A stretch of DNA of 64,000 bases. Source: JACVRW01 sp963734025. GTDB taxonomy: Bacteria; Actinomycetota; Thermoleophilia; Solirubrobacterales; Thermoleophilaceae. The notes beneath the pieces are model-generated. The model worked only from the letters and a program-made list of their open reading frames with translations. It was not told the DNA's origin and made no database searches. How positions within the stretch are numbered: the stretch's first letter is position 1; each line of letters begins with the position of its first letter. The translations under genes and the position numbers were made by a program. Below are positions 35,478 to 45,635 of this stretch, in pieces. Where the stretch lies: NCBI GenBank assembly GCA_963734025.1, contig CAVTFR010000015.1, forward strand, positions 1 to 64,000, written 5' to 3'.

Positions 35478-36441
35478 GGCGGCTGTCATCGGCGCCGCGG
35501 GCTACGGCGGGGCGGTCGCGGCGGCGATCCTGCACCGCCACCCGTCGATCGAGCTCACGGCGCTGACCGCGCGCAGCGACGCCGGCCGCCGCCACGACGA
35601 GCTCTACCCCGCTTACCGGGTGCCGATCGAGATGGACTCCTTCGACCCGGACGTGATCGCCGAGCGCGCCGACGCCGCCGTGATCGCCTACCCGCACAAG
35701 GCGGCCGCCGACGCCGTGTCGAAGCTGCGCCGGCGCGGGCTCAAGGTCGTCGACCTGTCCGCGGACTTCAGGCTCGGCCAGGAGGCCTACGAGCGCTGGT
35801 ACCAGCCCCACGAGGCCCCGGAGCTGCTCCCCGAGTCCGTCTACGGGCTGCCCGAGGCGCACCGCGACGAGATCCGCGAGGCGGAGCTCGTGGCCGGCCC
35901 CGGCTGCAACTCGACGGCCGCGCTGCTCGCCCTGCTGCCCCTGCACGGGCGGATCGCCGACGCCGTGGTCGACATCAAGGCGGGCGTCTCCGGCGCCGGC
36001 CGCGAGGCCACCGAGGAGACGCACTACGTGTCGGCCGTCGACAACCTGAACGCCTACAAGATCGACGGCCACCGCCACAGCGCCGAGATGGAGCAGGAGC
36101 TGCCGGGCGCGCGCTTCTCGTTCCTGACCCACCTGATGCCGGTCGACCAGGGGATCTTCGCCTCCTGCTACGCCACGCTCGCCGAGCCGCTCGGGCGTGA
36201 GGAGGTGCGCGCGCTCTACGAGGAACGCTATGCGGATGAGCCGTTCATCGACCTGATGGCGGGCTCGCCGCGCACGCAGAATGTCCGCAACACGAACCGG
36301 GCCCAGGTGCACGTGACCGTCGTCGGCGAGCGCGTGATCGCCCTCTGCGCGATCGACAACCTCTGGAAGGGCGCCGCCGGCCAGGGCGTGCAGGACCTCA
36401 ACCTGATGCTCGGACTGCCCGAGACGGCGGGGCTCGAATGA
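35470..36441 (+). CDS. argC: N-acetyl-gamma-glutamyl-phosphate reductase
   Basis: A 323-aa NADPH-dependent enzyme, the third step of arginine synthesis. The nucleotide motif is VIGAAGYGGAVAAAIL (GxxGxxG); the catalytic cysteine is in VAGPGCNSTAALLALLPL; GRWYQ-like and GHRHSAEMEQEL segments follow. The GTG start lies inside the end of pheT, and its stop overlaps argJ (ATGA), opening the arg operon. Confidence 0.95.
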   Translation: MHRAAVIGAAGYGGAVAAAILHRHPSIELTALTARSDAGRRHDELYPAYRVPIEMDSFDPDVIAERADAAVIAYPHKAAADAVSKLRRRGLKVVDLSADFRLGQEAYERWYQPHEAPELLPESVYGLPEAHRDEIREAELVAGPGCNSTAALLALLPLHGRIADAVVDIKAGVSGAGREATEETHYVSAVDNLNAYKIDGHRHSAEMEQELPGARFSFLTHLMPVDQGIFASCYATLAEPLGREEVRALYEERYADEPFIDLMAGSPRTQNVRNTNRAQVHVTVVGERVIALCAIDNLWKGAAGQGVQDLNLMLGLPETAGLE

Positions 36442-37673
36442 GCTTCTTCAGCTCGCGCTGGGTTGAGCCCCCCGTGCACGCGGGAGAGGCGAAGGACACC
36501 GAGCTGCCCGCGGGCTTCCGGGCCTCCGGTGTGGCGGCCGGGATCAAGCCGAACGGGCTCGACGTCGGCGTGCTCGTCTCGGATGCTCCCGGGACGGTCT
36601 CGGCGGCGCGCTTCACGACGAACGCGCGCGTGGGCGCCCCGGTGATCGCCTCGAAGCAGGCCGACCTCGCGGGTCTTCGCGCGGTCGTCGCGAACTCGGG
36701 CTGCTCGAACGTGGGCGACGGGCAGCGCGGTCTCGACACCGCCGTGGCGATGCAGGAGGCGGCGGCCCACCGCCTCGGCCTCGAGCCGGCTCAGGTAGGG
36801 GTCGCCTCGACCGGCGTGATCGGCCACGAGCTGCCCCGCGCGAAGGTCCTCGACGGCGTCAACAGCGCCTGTGACGGCCTCGGCCTCGAGGCCGAGAGCT
36901 TCTCGGAGGCGATCCTCACGAGCGACAGCGGGCCGAAGCGCGCCTGCCTCGACGTGCACCTGTCGAGCGGAGCGGTCAAGCTCGCCGCCCAGGCAAAGGG
37001 GGCGGGCATGATCGAGCCGCGTTTCGCGACCATGTTCTGCTTCGTCCAGACGGACGCCGCCATGGCCCAGGAGACGCTCGACCTGCTCACCGGCGTGTGC
37101 GTCAAGCGCTCCTTCGACCGGATCAGCGTCGACGGCCAGCTCTCCACGAGCGACACCGTGTTCGCCCTGGCGAGCGGCGGCGCCGGAGTCGCGATCGAGC
37201 CGGAGTCGGACGACGAGCTGCGCTTCGGCGAGGCGCTCGACGCGCTCTTCCGCCAGCTGGCGCTCGCGATCGTCTCCGACGGCGAGGGCGCGCGCCGGGT
37301 CGGCAGGATCGTGGTGCGCGGAAGCTCGGAGGCCGTCGAGCCGGTGGCGCGCGCGATCGCCAACTCGCCGCTCGTGAAGACGGCGCTGCACGGCGGCGAC
37401 CCCAACTTCGGGCGCATCCTGCAGGCGGCAGGGCAGGCCTGGCCGAGCGGCGAGCCGTTCGTGGCGGACCTCTCCATCGAGGGCACGATGGTGGCGTCGG
37501 CGGGCGACGCGATCGAGCTGGGCGACAGGGGTCTGAGCGCGCTCGCGGAGCTCGTCCAGCGCGACGAGGTCGAGTACGAGCTGACGCTGCCGGGCGAGGG
37601 CGGCGAGACCGAGGTCTTCTTCAGCGACCTCTCGCCCGACTACGTGCGCTTCAACGCGGAGTACACGTCATGA
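36438..37673 (+). CDS. argJ: Glutamate N-acetyltransferase / ornithine acetyltransferase
   Basis: A 411-aa Ntn-fold enzyme that recycles the acetyl group from acetylornithine to glutamate. The self-cleavage site is the Ala-Thr in KGAGMIEPRFATMFCFVQTD (Thr becomes the nucleophile). The oxyanion-side motif reads NSGCSNVGDG in place of the common NSGNANACTG. It ends in NAEYTS. Having argJ indicates the cyclic acetyl route, so argA or argE may be dispensable. Confidence 0.95.
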   Translation: MSFFSSRWVEPPVHAGEAKDTELPAGFRASGVAAGIKPNGLDVGVLVSDAPGTVSAARFTTNARVGAPVIASKQADLAGLRAVVANSGCSNVGDGQRGLDTAVAMQEAAAHRLGLEPAQVGVASTGVIGHELPRAKVLDGVNSACDGLGLEAESFSEAILTSDSGPKRACLDVHLSSGAVKLAAQAKGAGMIEPRFATMFCFVQTDAAMAQETLDLLTGVCVKRSFDRISVDGQLSTSDTVFALASGGAGVAIEPESDDELRFGEALDALFRQLALAIVSDGEGARRVGRIVVRGSSEAVEPVARAIANSPLVKTALHGGDPNFGRILQAAGQAWPSGEPFVADLSIEGTMVASAGDAIELGDRGLSALAELVQRDEVEYELTLPGEGGETEVFFSDLSPDYVRFNAEYTS

Positions 37674-38509
37674 GAGACGTGGCCACCCTGCTCGAGGCGC
37701 TCCCGTACATCCGGGAGTACCACGGCAAGACCGTCGTCATCAAGTACGGCGGCGCGGCGATGACCGACCCGGACCTGAAGGAGGAGTTCGCGCGCGACGT
37801 CGTGCTACTCAAGTACGTGGGCCTCAACCCGATCGTCGTGCACGGCGGCGGGCCGGACATCACCCGCTACATGGAGCGGCTCGGCATGGAGGTCAAGTTC
37901 GTGGACGGCCTGCGGGTGTCCGACGCCGACACGGTCGAGATCGCGAAGATGGTGCTCGTCGGCAAGCAGAACAAGGACATCGTCCTGCGGCTCGGGCGCC
38001 ACGGCCAGCCGGCCGTCGGGCTCTGCGGCGACGACGGCCTGCTGTTCACCGTCAAGAAGCGGCTTGCCGGCGAGACCGACGTGGGGTTCGTGGGGGACAT
38101 CGAGCGCATCGACGTGGACGTGTTGAACCACATCGCCGCCGACTACATCCCGGTGATCGCGTCGGTCGGCGCCGATACCGAGGGGCACTCCTACAACGTC
38201 AACGCGGACGCGGCGGCGGCCGCGGTGGCCGAGGCGCTGGGCGCGTTCAAGGTCGTCTTCCTGACGGATGTGAACGGCTGGCGCGCCGATCCGTCCGACC
38301 CGGCGAGCCGCATCTCGGAGGCGACCGCGGCCGAGCTGCGCGAGCGGATCCCGTCGGTCAGCGGCGGGATGCGGCCGAAGCTCGAGGCGTGCCTGCAGGC
38401 GCTCGAGGCGGGGGTCGGGAACGCATACATCGTCGACGGCCGGCAGCCGCACTCGCTGTTGCTGGAGCTGTTCACGGACGAGGGGATCGGGACGAAGCTG
38501 TGGCCCTGA
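37670..38509 (+). CDS. argB: Acetylglutamate kinase
   Basis: A 279-aa amino-acid kinase: KTVVIKYGGAAMTDPDLKE (phosphate-binding GG), VVLLKYVGLNPIVVHGGGPDI, SVGADTEGHSYNVNADAAA and the FLTDVNGW nucleotide site with GGMRPKLEACLQAL. The ATG overlaps argJ's stop; the reading frame open upstream is not kinase sequence. An N-terminal helix (VATLLEALPYIREYHG) suggests the arginine-inhibited hexameric type. Confidence 0.95.
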   Translation: MRDVATLLEALPYIREYHGKTVVIKYGGAAMTDPDLKEEFARDVVLLKYVGLNPIVVHGGGPDITRYMERLGMEVKFVDGLRVSDADTVEIAKMVLVGKQNKDIVLRLGRHGQPAVGLCGDDGLLFTVKKRLAGETDVGFVGDIERIDVDVLNHIAADYIPVIASVGADTEGHSYNVNADAAAAAVAEALGAFKVVFLTDVNGWRADPSDPASRISEATAAELRERIPSVSGGMRPKLEACLQALEAGVGNAYIVDGRQPHSLLLELFTDEGIGTKLWP

Positions 38510-39660
38510 CGGAGCTCCAATCGCTGGAGCGTGACGCCGTGATGGCGACCTACGCGCGCAACCCGGTCGAGTTCGTCCGCGGAGAGGGCACCCGGCTCTG
38601 GGACGACGAGGGCAACGAGTACCTCGACTTCCTGACCGGCATCAGCGTCGTGCAGCTCGGCCACTGCCACCCGGCCGTGGTCGAGGCGGTTCGCGAGCAG
38701 GCCGGACGGCTCATGCACGTCGGCAATCTCTTCTACACCGAGCCCTCGATCCGGCTGGCCAAGCGCCTCGCCGACTCCTCGCTCGGCGGGCGCGTCTTCT
38801 TCACCAATTCGGGCACGGAGGCGATCGAGTGCGCGCTCAAGCTGGCGCGCCGCCGCCGCTCGGGCGGCGACTTCGTCGTGCTCGAGGGCGGCTTCCACGG
38901 GCGCACGATGGGCGCGCTGTCGGCGACGCCGCAGGAGGCGAAGCAGGCGCCCTTCGCGCCGCTCGTGCCCGGCTTCAAGGTCGTGCCGAGAAACGACACG
39001 GCGGCGCTCCTGCGCGCGATCGACTCCAACACCGCGGCCGTCCTGGTCGAGCCGATCCAGGGCGAATCGGGCATCCACCCGGTCGATCTCGAGCTGCTTC
39101 ACGCGGCGCGTGAGGCGTGCGACGCGCAGCACGCGCTCCTGATCTTCGACGAGATCCAGTGCGGCATGGGCAGGACCGGCACGCTCTGGGCTTACGAGCA
39201 GCTCGGCGTGACGCCCGACGTCATGACGGTCGCCAAGGGGCTGGGCGGCGGCCTGCCGATCGGCGCGTGCGTGGCCACGCCCGAGTGTGCCGGCATCTTC
39301 GAGCTGGGCGACCACGGCTCGACCTTCGCGGGCGGCCCGGTGATCGCCGCGGCCGCGAACGCCGTGCTCGACACGATCGACGACGAGGCCTTCCTTGCGA
39401 CAGTCCGCGAGCGCGGCGCCCGGCTCGCGAACGGGCTGCGCGACCTGCGCCTAGAGCCGCGCGGGCTCGGGCTGATGGTCGGCATTCACGTGCCCCGCGC
39501 GCCCGAGATCGCGCGCCGGCTGCTCCTCGACCAGCGCCTTGTCGTCAACGCGACGGGGCCGGACACGATTCGCCTGCTGCCGCCGCTGACGGTCAGCGAG
39601 GACGAGATCGACGAGGCGCTGAGCCGCATCGAGGCGCTGGTAGCTTCCCCCGCCGCATGA
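38500..39660 (+). CDS. argD: Acetylornithine aminotransferase
   Basis: A 386-aa class III PLP aminotransferase: EYLDFLTGISVVQLGHCHPAV, FFTNSGTEAIECALKLAR, GGFHGRTMGALSAT, and LLIFDEIQCGMGRTGTLWAYE. The PLP lysine is in MTVAKGLGGGLPIGA. It starts at GTG 38500, ten bases inside argB, and ends overlapping the argG ATG. Confidence 0.95.
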   Translation: MALTELQSLERDAVMATYARNPVEFVRGEGTRLWDDEGNEYLDFLTGISVVQLGHCHPAVVEAVREQAGRLMHVGNLFYTEPSIRLAKRLADSSLGGRVFFTNSGTEAIECALKLARRRRSGGDFVVLEGGFHGRTMGALSATPQEAKQAPFAPLVPGFKVVPRNDTAALLRAIDSNTAAVLVEPIQGESGIHPVDLELLHAAREACDAQHALLIFDEIQCGMGRTGTLWAYEQLGVTPDVMTVAKGLGGGLPIGACVATPECAGIFELGDHGSTFAGGPVIAAAANAVLDTIDDEAFLATVRERGARLANGLRDLRLEPRGLGLMVGIHVPRAPEIARRLLLDQRLVVNATGPDTIRLLPPLTVSEDEIDEALSRIEALVASPAA

Positions 39661-40930
39661 GCGTGGAACGCCGGACCCTGAGCAAGACCGCCTCTTACGA
39701 GGCCGAGCCGGGCGAGGTCGGGCGCGTGCTCCTCCTCTACTCGGGCGGCCTCGACACCAGCGTGATGCTCAAGTGGATCCAGGACGAGTACGAGGCCGAG
39801 GTCGTCGCGCTCACCGTCAACCTGGGCCAGCCGGGCGAGGACTACGAGGTTGTGAAGGGCAAGGCGCTCCAGCTGGGGGCGCTCGACTGCCACGTGGTCG
39901 ACGCGCGCGAGGAGTTCGCCCGTGACTACGTTCTGCCGGCGATCAAGGCGAACGCGCTGTACGGGGGCGGCTACCCGCTGTTCACGGCGCTCGGCCGGCC
40001 GCTGATCGCGAACTGGCGGTCGAGTACGCGCGCCGCTCGGGCTGCGACACCATCGCCCACGGCTGCACGGGGAAGGGCAACGACCAGGTCCGGATCGAGT
40101 CGACCGTTATCGCGCTCGATCCGGACATGAAGATCATCGCTCCGGTTCGCGGCTGGCAGATGGGCCGCGAGGAGGAGATCGCCTACGCGCGCGAGCACGG
40201 CATCCCCGTCAAAGGCGGGACCGAGACGCCGCCGTACTCGATCGACGACAACCTCTGGGGCCGCTCGTCCGAGGGCGGGCCGATCGAGGACTTGGACGAG
40301 CCCCCGCGCGACGACGTGTTCCAGCTCGTCACCCGGCCCGAGGAGGCGCCGGACGAGCCCGAGGACGTGGTGGTCGGCTTCGAGCGCGGTGTGCCGGTGT
40401 CGCTGAACGGCGAGCGGCTCGAGCTCGTCGAGCTGCTCGAGCGGGCGGGCGAGATCGGCTCGCGCCACGGAATCGGGATCGTCGACCACATCGAGGACCG
40501 GATCGTCGGCCTGAAGGTGCGCGACCTCTACGAGGTGCCGGCCGCCGCCCTGATCCTGACGGCGCACAAGGAGCTCGAGAAGCTCGTCGGCACGATCCAC
40601 CAGAACACCTTCAAGCCGCAGCTCGACGCCCACTGGGCCTATCTCGTGTACGCCGGGCTCTGGTACGAGCCGCTGATCTCGGACCTGAACGCGTTCATGG
40701 ACGCAGTCAACGAGCAGGTGACCGGCGAGATCACGATGCGGCTCTACAAGGGCAGCGCCCGGGCGGTGGCGCGTCGCTCGCCGAACGCGCTCTACGATCC
40801 CGCACTGGCGGGTTTCGGCGAGTCGGGCGGCCTCTTCTCGCAGCAGGCGAGCCCGGGCTTCATCGAGCTCTGGTCGTTGCAGTCGCGAATGGCTTATCGG
40901 GTGCGGAACCGGGGAAGGGAGGACAGATGA
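39657..40930 (+). pseudogene. argG: Argininosuccinate synthase with a 1-nt deletion (frameshifted argG)
   Basis: The first 118 codons encode a normal N-terminus (VLLLYSGGLDTSVMLKWIQDE, the PP-loop) up to LGRPLIA. After the codons at 40008-40012 the frame is lost; one missing base, probably the G of an AAG codon before 40013, restores LAVEYARRSGCDTIAHGCTG, KGNDQVRIESTV and the rest up to TGA 40928-40930. The corrected gene would be 424 codons, normal for ArgG. All other motifs, including TPPYSIDDNLWGRSSEGG, are intact, so this is a recent single event or a sequence error. Confidence 0.9.
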
Positions 40931-41100
40931 GGACGAAGGTCTACACGGTCCTGGGCTGGATGGCGTGGCAGGGCGCGATGGTCGTGATGAAGCGCAAACT
41001 CGGGACCAACAAGGTCAAGCTCGGGGCGGCGGCAACGGTGCTGGGCGTGGTCGTGGCGGGCGCGCTCGCGGCGAAGGCGTCTTCCGGCGACGACGAGTAG
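40927..41100 (+). CDS. Small membrane protein coupled to argG
   Basis: A 57-aa protein, MRTKVYTVLGWMAWQGAMVV, then MKRKLGTNKVKLGAAATVLG and a C-terminal helix ending KASSGDDE. It has one certain C-terminal transmembrane segment, perhaps a second at the start. The ATG overlaps argG's TGA, so it is probably translated with argG. No family recognised. Confidence 0.6.
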   Translation: MRTKVYTVLGWMAWQGAMVVMKRKLGTNKVKLGAAATVLGVVVAGALAAKASSGDDE

Positions 41101-41275
41101 CCGCCCGCTCCGCCGCCACCCTGCCGTCATGACCACCGCATAGGTGGTCAGGTCACCGAAGCTGGGCCATTCCGGCGCACCCGGGCCCCGGGTCAGCCCG
41201 ATCTCCGCAACTTGCGTGGCGCGCCGGTGCGGTCAGGCGGAGCCGTCGGATCCCGACCGTATATTCGGAGTCCGG

Positions 41276-44200
41276 ATGAGCTTCGCCCATCTCCACGTGC
41301 ACTCCGAGTACTCGGTGCTCGACGGCGCCTGCCGGATCGACGCGCTCGCAGAGCGCGCGGCCGCCTACGACCAGCCGGCGCTGGGGCTCACCGACCACGG
41401 CGTGATGAACGGCGCGGTCGAGCACTTCAAGGCCTGCCAGCAAGCACGGCATCAAGCCGATCCTCGGCCTCGAGGCCTACTTCGTGGACGACTGCCGCAC
41501 CGAGGCGGTCCGCTACGAGCGCAACCACCTCACGCTGCTCGCCGCGAGCGACGAGGGCTTCGGCAACCTCGTCAAGCTGAGCTCGGCCGGCTACCTCGAG
41601 GGCTACCGGCGCGGCAAGGCCAACGTCGACCTCGACCTGCTCTCGAAGCACGCGGGCGGGATCATCGCCCTGACCGGCTGCCTGCAGGGGCGCTTCTGCC
41701 GCCGGCTCGTCGACGGCTCGCCACACGAGGCGCGCGCCCATGCCGACGCCCTGATGCAGGTCTTCGGCGGCGACAACGTCTACTTCGAGGTGCAGAAGAA
41801 CGGCATCGCGGAGCAGGAGCGCGCCAACGCCGGGATCGTCGAGATCGCGCGCGAGCTCGGCCGCCCACTGGTGGCGACCGGCGACGTCCACTACCTGCGG
41901 CGCGAGGACTACGACAACCACCGGGCGCTCCTGTGCGTGCAGACGAAGTCGACGCTTGCCCAGCCGAAGCTCTCGTTCGACACCAACGAGTTCTTCCTGA
42001 AGAGCTCGGACGAGATGGCCGGCGACTTCGGCGAGTGGCCCGAGTCGATCGCCGCCACGCTCGAGATCGCGGAGCGCTGCTCGGTCGACATCGAGCTCGG
42101 CAAGATGCTGATCCCGCGTTTCCCGACCCCCGACGGGTCGGCTGAGTCCGAGTACCTCCGCCGGCTCGCCCATGCGGGGCTGCGGCTGCGCTACGGCGAC
42201 CCTCCGTCCGCCGAGGCGGTCGAGCGCCTCGAGATGGAGCTGGGCGTGATCGAGAAGATGGGCTTCTCGGCCTATTTCCTGATCGTCTGGGACTTCGTCA
42301 AGTACGCGAAGGACTCCGGGATCGCGGTCGGCCCGGGGCGCGGCTCGGCCGCCGGCTCGCTCGTCTCCTACTGCCTCAACATCACCGAGGTCGACCCGCT
42401 CGCGTACGGCCTGCTGTTCGAGCGCTTCCTGAACCCCGAGCGCGTGTCGATGCCGGACATCGACATCGACTTCTCGGTCAAGGGCCGCGCGCGCGTGATG
42501 CGCTACGTCGAGGACAAGTACGGCAAGGAGTCGGTTGCGCAGATCGTGACCTTCGGGAAGATGCTGCCGCGCAACGCCACCCGCGACGCGGCGCGCGTTC
42601 TCGGGCTCGACTACGGCGCGGGTGACCGGCTGGCCAAGCTGATCCCCGAGCCGATCATGGGCCGCTCGAAGTCGTTCGAGCAGTACCTCGCCGAGGAGCC
42701 CGATCTGCGCCGGGCCTACGACTCCGAGCCCGAGGCGCGTCAGATCATCGACACCGCGCGCGGCCTCGAGGGGATCGTGCGGCACGCGGGCATCCATGCC
42801 GCCGCGGTCGTGATCGCCGATCGCCCGCTCACCGACATCGTGCCGGTGCAGCTGATGGAGGATCGGGGGGTGCCGGGGGCCAACGGCGAGCGCTCCTACA
42901 AGGTCGTCACGCAGTACTCGATGAAGCCGATCGAGGAGATCGGCCTTCTCAAGATGGACTTCCTCGGTCTGCGCAACCTCGATGTGATCGAGGACTGCCT
43001 GTCGATCATCGAGCAATCGACGGGTCAGCGCCCGGACATGGCCACGCTTCCGCTCGACGACCCGAGGACCTACGAGATGATGGCCCGCGGCGACTCGATC
43101 GGCGTGTTCCAGTTCGAGTCCGACGGCATGCGCGACGCGCTGCGCAAGGTCAAGCCGACCGAGTTCGAGGACCTCGTGGCGCTGAACGCGCTGTACCGGC
43201 CCGGGGCCATGCGCCATATCGACACCTACTCGCGCAACAAGCGCAACCCCGAGACGATCACCTACCTGGACGAGCGCCTGCGGCCGATCACCGAGGCCAC
43301 CTACTCGGTGATCCTCTACCAGGAGCAGTCGATGCAGATCGCAAAGTCGATCGCCGGCTTCTCGGGCGCCGAGGCCGACGACCTGCGCAAGGCGATCGGC
43401 AAGAAGAACCGTGCGGCGATGGGCGCCCTGCGCGAGCGCTTCTTCGAGGGAGCCCGCGCGAGCGGCACCCAGGAGAACGTGATCGAGGAGCTGTGGGCCG
43501 TCAACGAGGCGGCCGCGGACTACTCCTTCAACCGCTCGCACGCTGCCTGCTACGGGCTCGTCGGCTACCGCACGGCCTGGCTCAAGGCCAACTACCCGGC
43601 CGAGTACATGGCGGCGCTGATCTCCTCGGTGATGTCGACGAAGGACAAGGTGCCCTTCTTCGTCGCGCAGTGCGAGGACATGGGCATCGAGGTGCTGCCG
43701 CCCGACGTCAATCTCTCGGGTCACGACTTCAAGGTCGTGGACGGCAACATCCGCTTCGGCCTCGACGCCGTGAAGGGGCTCGGCTACCAGGCCGTCGAGG
43801 CGATCATCCGCGCGCGCGAGGAGGATGGCCCGTTCAGCTCGGTGTGGGACTTCTGCCGCCGCGTCGACTGCCAGGCGGTCAACAAGAAGGCGAGCGAGTC
43901 GCTCGTCAAGTGCGGTGCGATGGACTCCCTGCCGGGCACGCGCACCGGCATGATCCGGGTGCTGCCAAACGCCCAGGCCTCGGGGGCCCAGACGCAGCAG
44001 GACGCTCAGCGCGGCCAGGGCTCGTTCTTCGACCTCGACGACAGTCCCGGCGCCGTGGCCGAGCCGGACCTGCCTGTCCCCGAGCTGCCCGACGAGCGCG
44101 AACAGCTGAACGAGTGGGAGAAGGAGACGCTCGGCCTGTTCCTGTCGAGCCACCCGCTCAAGGAGGTGCGGCCGGCGCTGCGCAGGCACGTCGACTGCTC

Positions 44201-44747
44201 GCTCTACGAGCTGCCGTCGAAGAAGGACGGCGAGTGGGTCACCGTCGGCGGCATGATCTCCGAGTGCAAGCGGATCCGCACCAAGAAGGGCGATCCGATG
44301 ATGTTCGCCACCCTCGACGACCTCGAGGGGCAGGTCGAGATGCTCGTCTTCAACTCGGCCTACGCGGCCAACGCCGAGAAGGTCGACGTCGACCGGATCG
44401 TGCTGGTGCGCGGCCGCGTGGACCACAAGGAGGCGGGCGAGACGAAGCTGATCGCCCAGGAGGTCGAGCCCTTCGAGCCCTCGCCCGAGGAGGTGTTGCG
44501 GGCGGCGGAGGAAGCGGCGGCCGAGCCGGTCGTACAGAGGCTGACACTGCACGTGTCGCCGGGCGTGCCGGACAGCTTCCTCGAGGACCTGAAGGAGGTC
44601 GTCGGACACCACCGCGGCGATCACGAGATCCTGCTCGCGGTCGGCGAGCGGCGGCTGCTGCTGGGAACCGACTGGCGCGTGTCCGCGGACGGCGCCTGCC
44701 GCGCCGAGCTGTCCGGGCTCACCGGCGCGGCCCGGCTCGTCGTCTGA
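41276..44747 (+). pseudogene. dnaE: DNA polymerase III alpha subunit with a 1-nt insertion (frameshifted dnaE)
   Basis: ATG 41276 opens SFAHLHVHSEYSVLDGACRI, the PHP domain. After EHFKACQ one extra base (C at 41441) shifts the frame; dropping it gives KHGIKPILGLEAYFVDD and an unbroken protein to 44747. The corrected protein is 1156 aa: PHP, palm with GRGSAAGSLVSYCLN and MPDIDIDFSVKGR (catalytic aspartates near 393-397), fingers, then the OB fold GGMISECKRIRTKKGDPM. It is a DnaE1-type replicative polymerase. The cell could hardly live without it unless another copy exists, so a sequence error is likely. Confidence 0.9.
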
Positions 44748-44778
44748 CGCTCGGGTGCACGCTGCGCCGCTGCTGACC

Positions 44779-44784
44779 TACACT
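44779..44784 (+). promoter_or_regulatory. -10 box of leaderless cysteine-rich gene
   Basis: TACACT ends six bases before GTG 44791, with no Shine-Dalgarno site. Confidence 0.5.
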
Positions 44785-44790
44785 TGCCGG

Positions 44791-45189
44791 GTGCAACCCC
44801 TTCCCGCGCAGACAGCAACCGAGCTGCACGAGTGCAGGCGCTGCTGCTCGTTCTGCGACAGGGTCGTGCACCCGTCGGGCTGCATCGCGTCCGGCTGCCA
44901 GTTCCTCTACCTGTACGACGACGAGCAGACCGGCCGCCGCTTCATGGGCTGCATGAACAAGGTCTTCCGCGGCGAGATCGACGTCGAGCTCTTCGAACAG
45001 GCCGAGCACAGCCGCCACGGCTTCGGCGGCGTCAAGATGAGCGGCATGCCGCTCCCCCAGTGCCGCTCCAGCGTCGAGCGGGCCTACGACGGCTACAGCG
45101 AGGCGTTCCAGTGCAAGAACCCGCGCTTCTTCAACAAGCCCTCGCTCGAGGACATCGACGCGGCGTTCGATCTCCGCGACGAGCTCTAA
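44791..45189 (+). CDS. Cysteine-rich protein of unknown function
   Basis: A 132-aa protein with an N-terminal cysteine cluster (ECRRCCSFCDRVVHPSGCIASGC) and later CMNK, QCRSS and QCKNP cysteines, plus FMGCMNKVFRGEIDVELFE. Ten cysteines suggest metal or Fe-S binding. The GTG at 44791 is preferred to one at 44755 because of the TACACT box at leaderless distance and because the added residues look unstructured. It ends four bases into the convergent acetyltransferase gene. I cannot name a family. Confidence 0.7.
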   Translation: MQPLPAQTATELHECRRCCSFCDRVVHPSGCIASGCQFLYLYDDEQTGRRFMGCMNKVFRGEIDVELFEQAEHSRHGFGGVKMSGMPLPQCRSSVERAYDGYSEAFQCKNPRFFNKPSLEDIDAAFDLRDEL

Positions 45190-45629
45190 GCGAGCGGCTT
45201 ACGCATGAAGACGAGCGCGAAGCCCTCGAACGGGCGGCGCTCGTACTCGACGTATCCGATCCGCTCGTAGAGGGCGCGGCTCTCGACGAGGCCCTCGTGG
45301 GTGTAGAGGTAGATCGAGTCGAATCCCGCACGTCGCGCCTCGGACTCGGCGAGCTCGAGCAGCGCGCGGCCCAGCCCCTTGCCGCGATGCGCCGGGTGCA
45401 CCGCGACGTTGTGGATGAAAAAGCCGTCCGGGGTGGCGCCCAGGACGAGGAGTCCGACGAGACCATCTTCGCTCTCGGCCACGGTCACCTGCCGGTCGCG
45501 AATGACCTCGCGGTAGTCCTCGTCCATCGGACCGGGTCGCATCCCGATCCGCTCCACGTACGGCCCGTACGCGGCGTCGACCAGGTCGGCGATCGCCTCG
45601 GCATCGGCGTCGGTCGCCGGCCGTAGCAC
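45186..45629 (-). CDS. GNAT-family N-acetyltransferase
   Basis: A 147-aa GNAT acetyltransferase. MLRPATDADAEAIADLVDAAY is the usual N-terminus; VAVHPAHRGKGLGRALLELAE is motif A with the acetyl-CoA pyrophosphate loop (R-G-K-G-L-G); LYTHEGLVESRALYERIGYVEYERR is motif B. Substrate unknown. It follows the DUF1707 gene by six bases on the same strand. Confidence 0.88.
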   Translation of the reverse strand: MLRPATDADAEAIADLVDAAYGPYVERIGMRPGPMDEDYREVIRDRQVTVAESEDGLVGLLVLGATPDGFFIHNVAVHPAHRGKGLGRALLELAESEARRAGFDSIYLYTHEGLVESRALYERIGYVEYERRPFEGFALVFMRKPLA

Positions 45630-45635
45630 GGCGCC

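Noticed and set aside
41427..44624. Very long open frame (over 1000 codons) on the minus strand opposite dnaE
   Set aside because: Its translation is Val/Leu/Arg/His-rich with no domain; it is the mirror of a GC-rich gene with biased third positions. The same applies to long minus-strand frames opposite thrS, pheT, acsA and the collagen gene.
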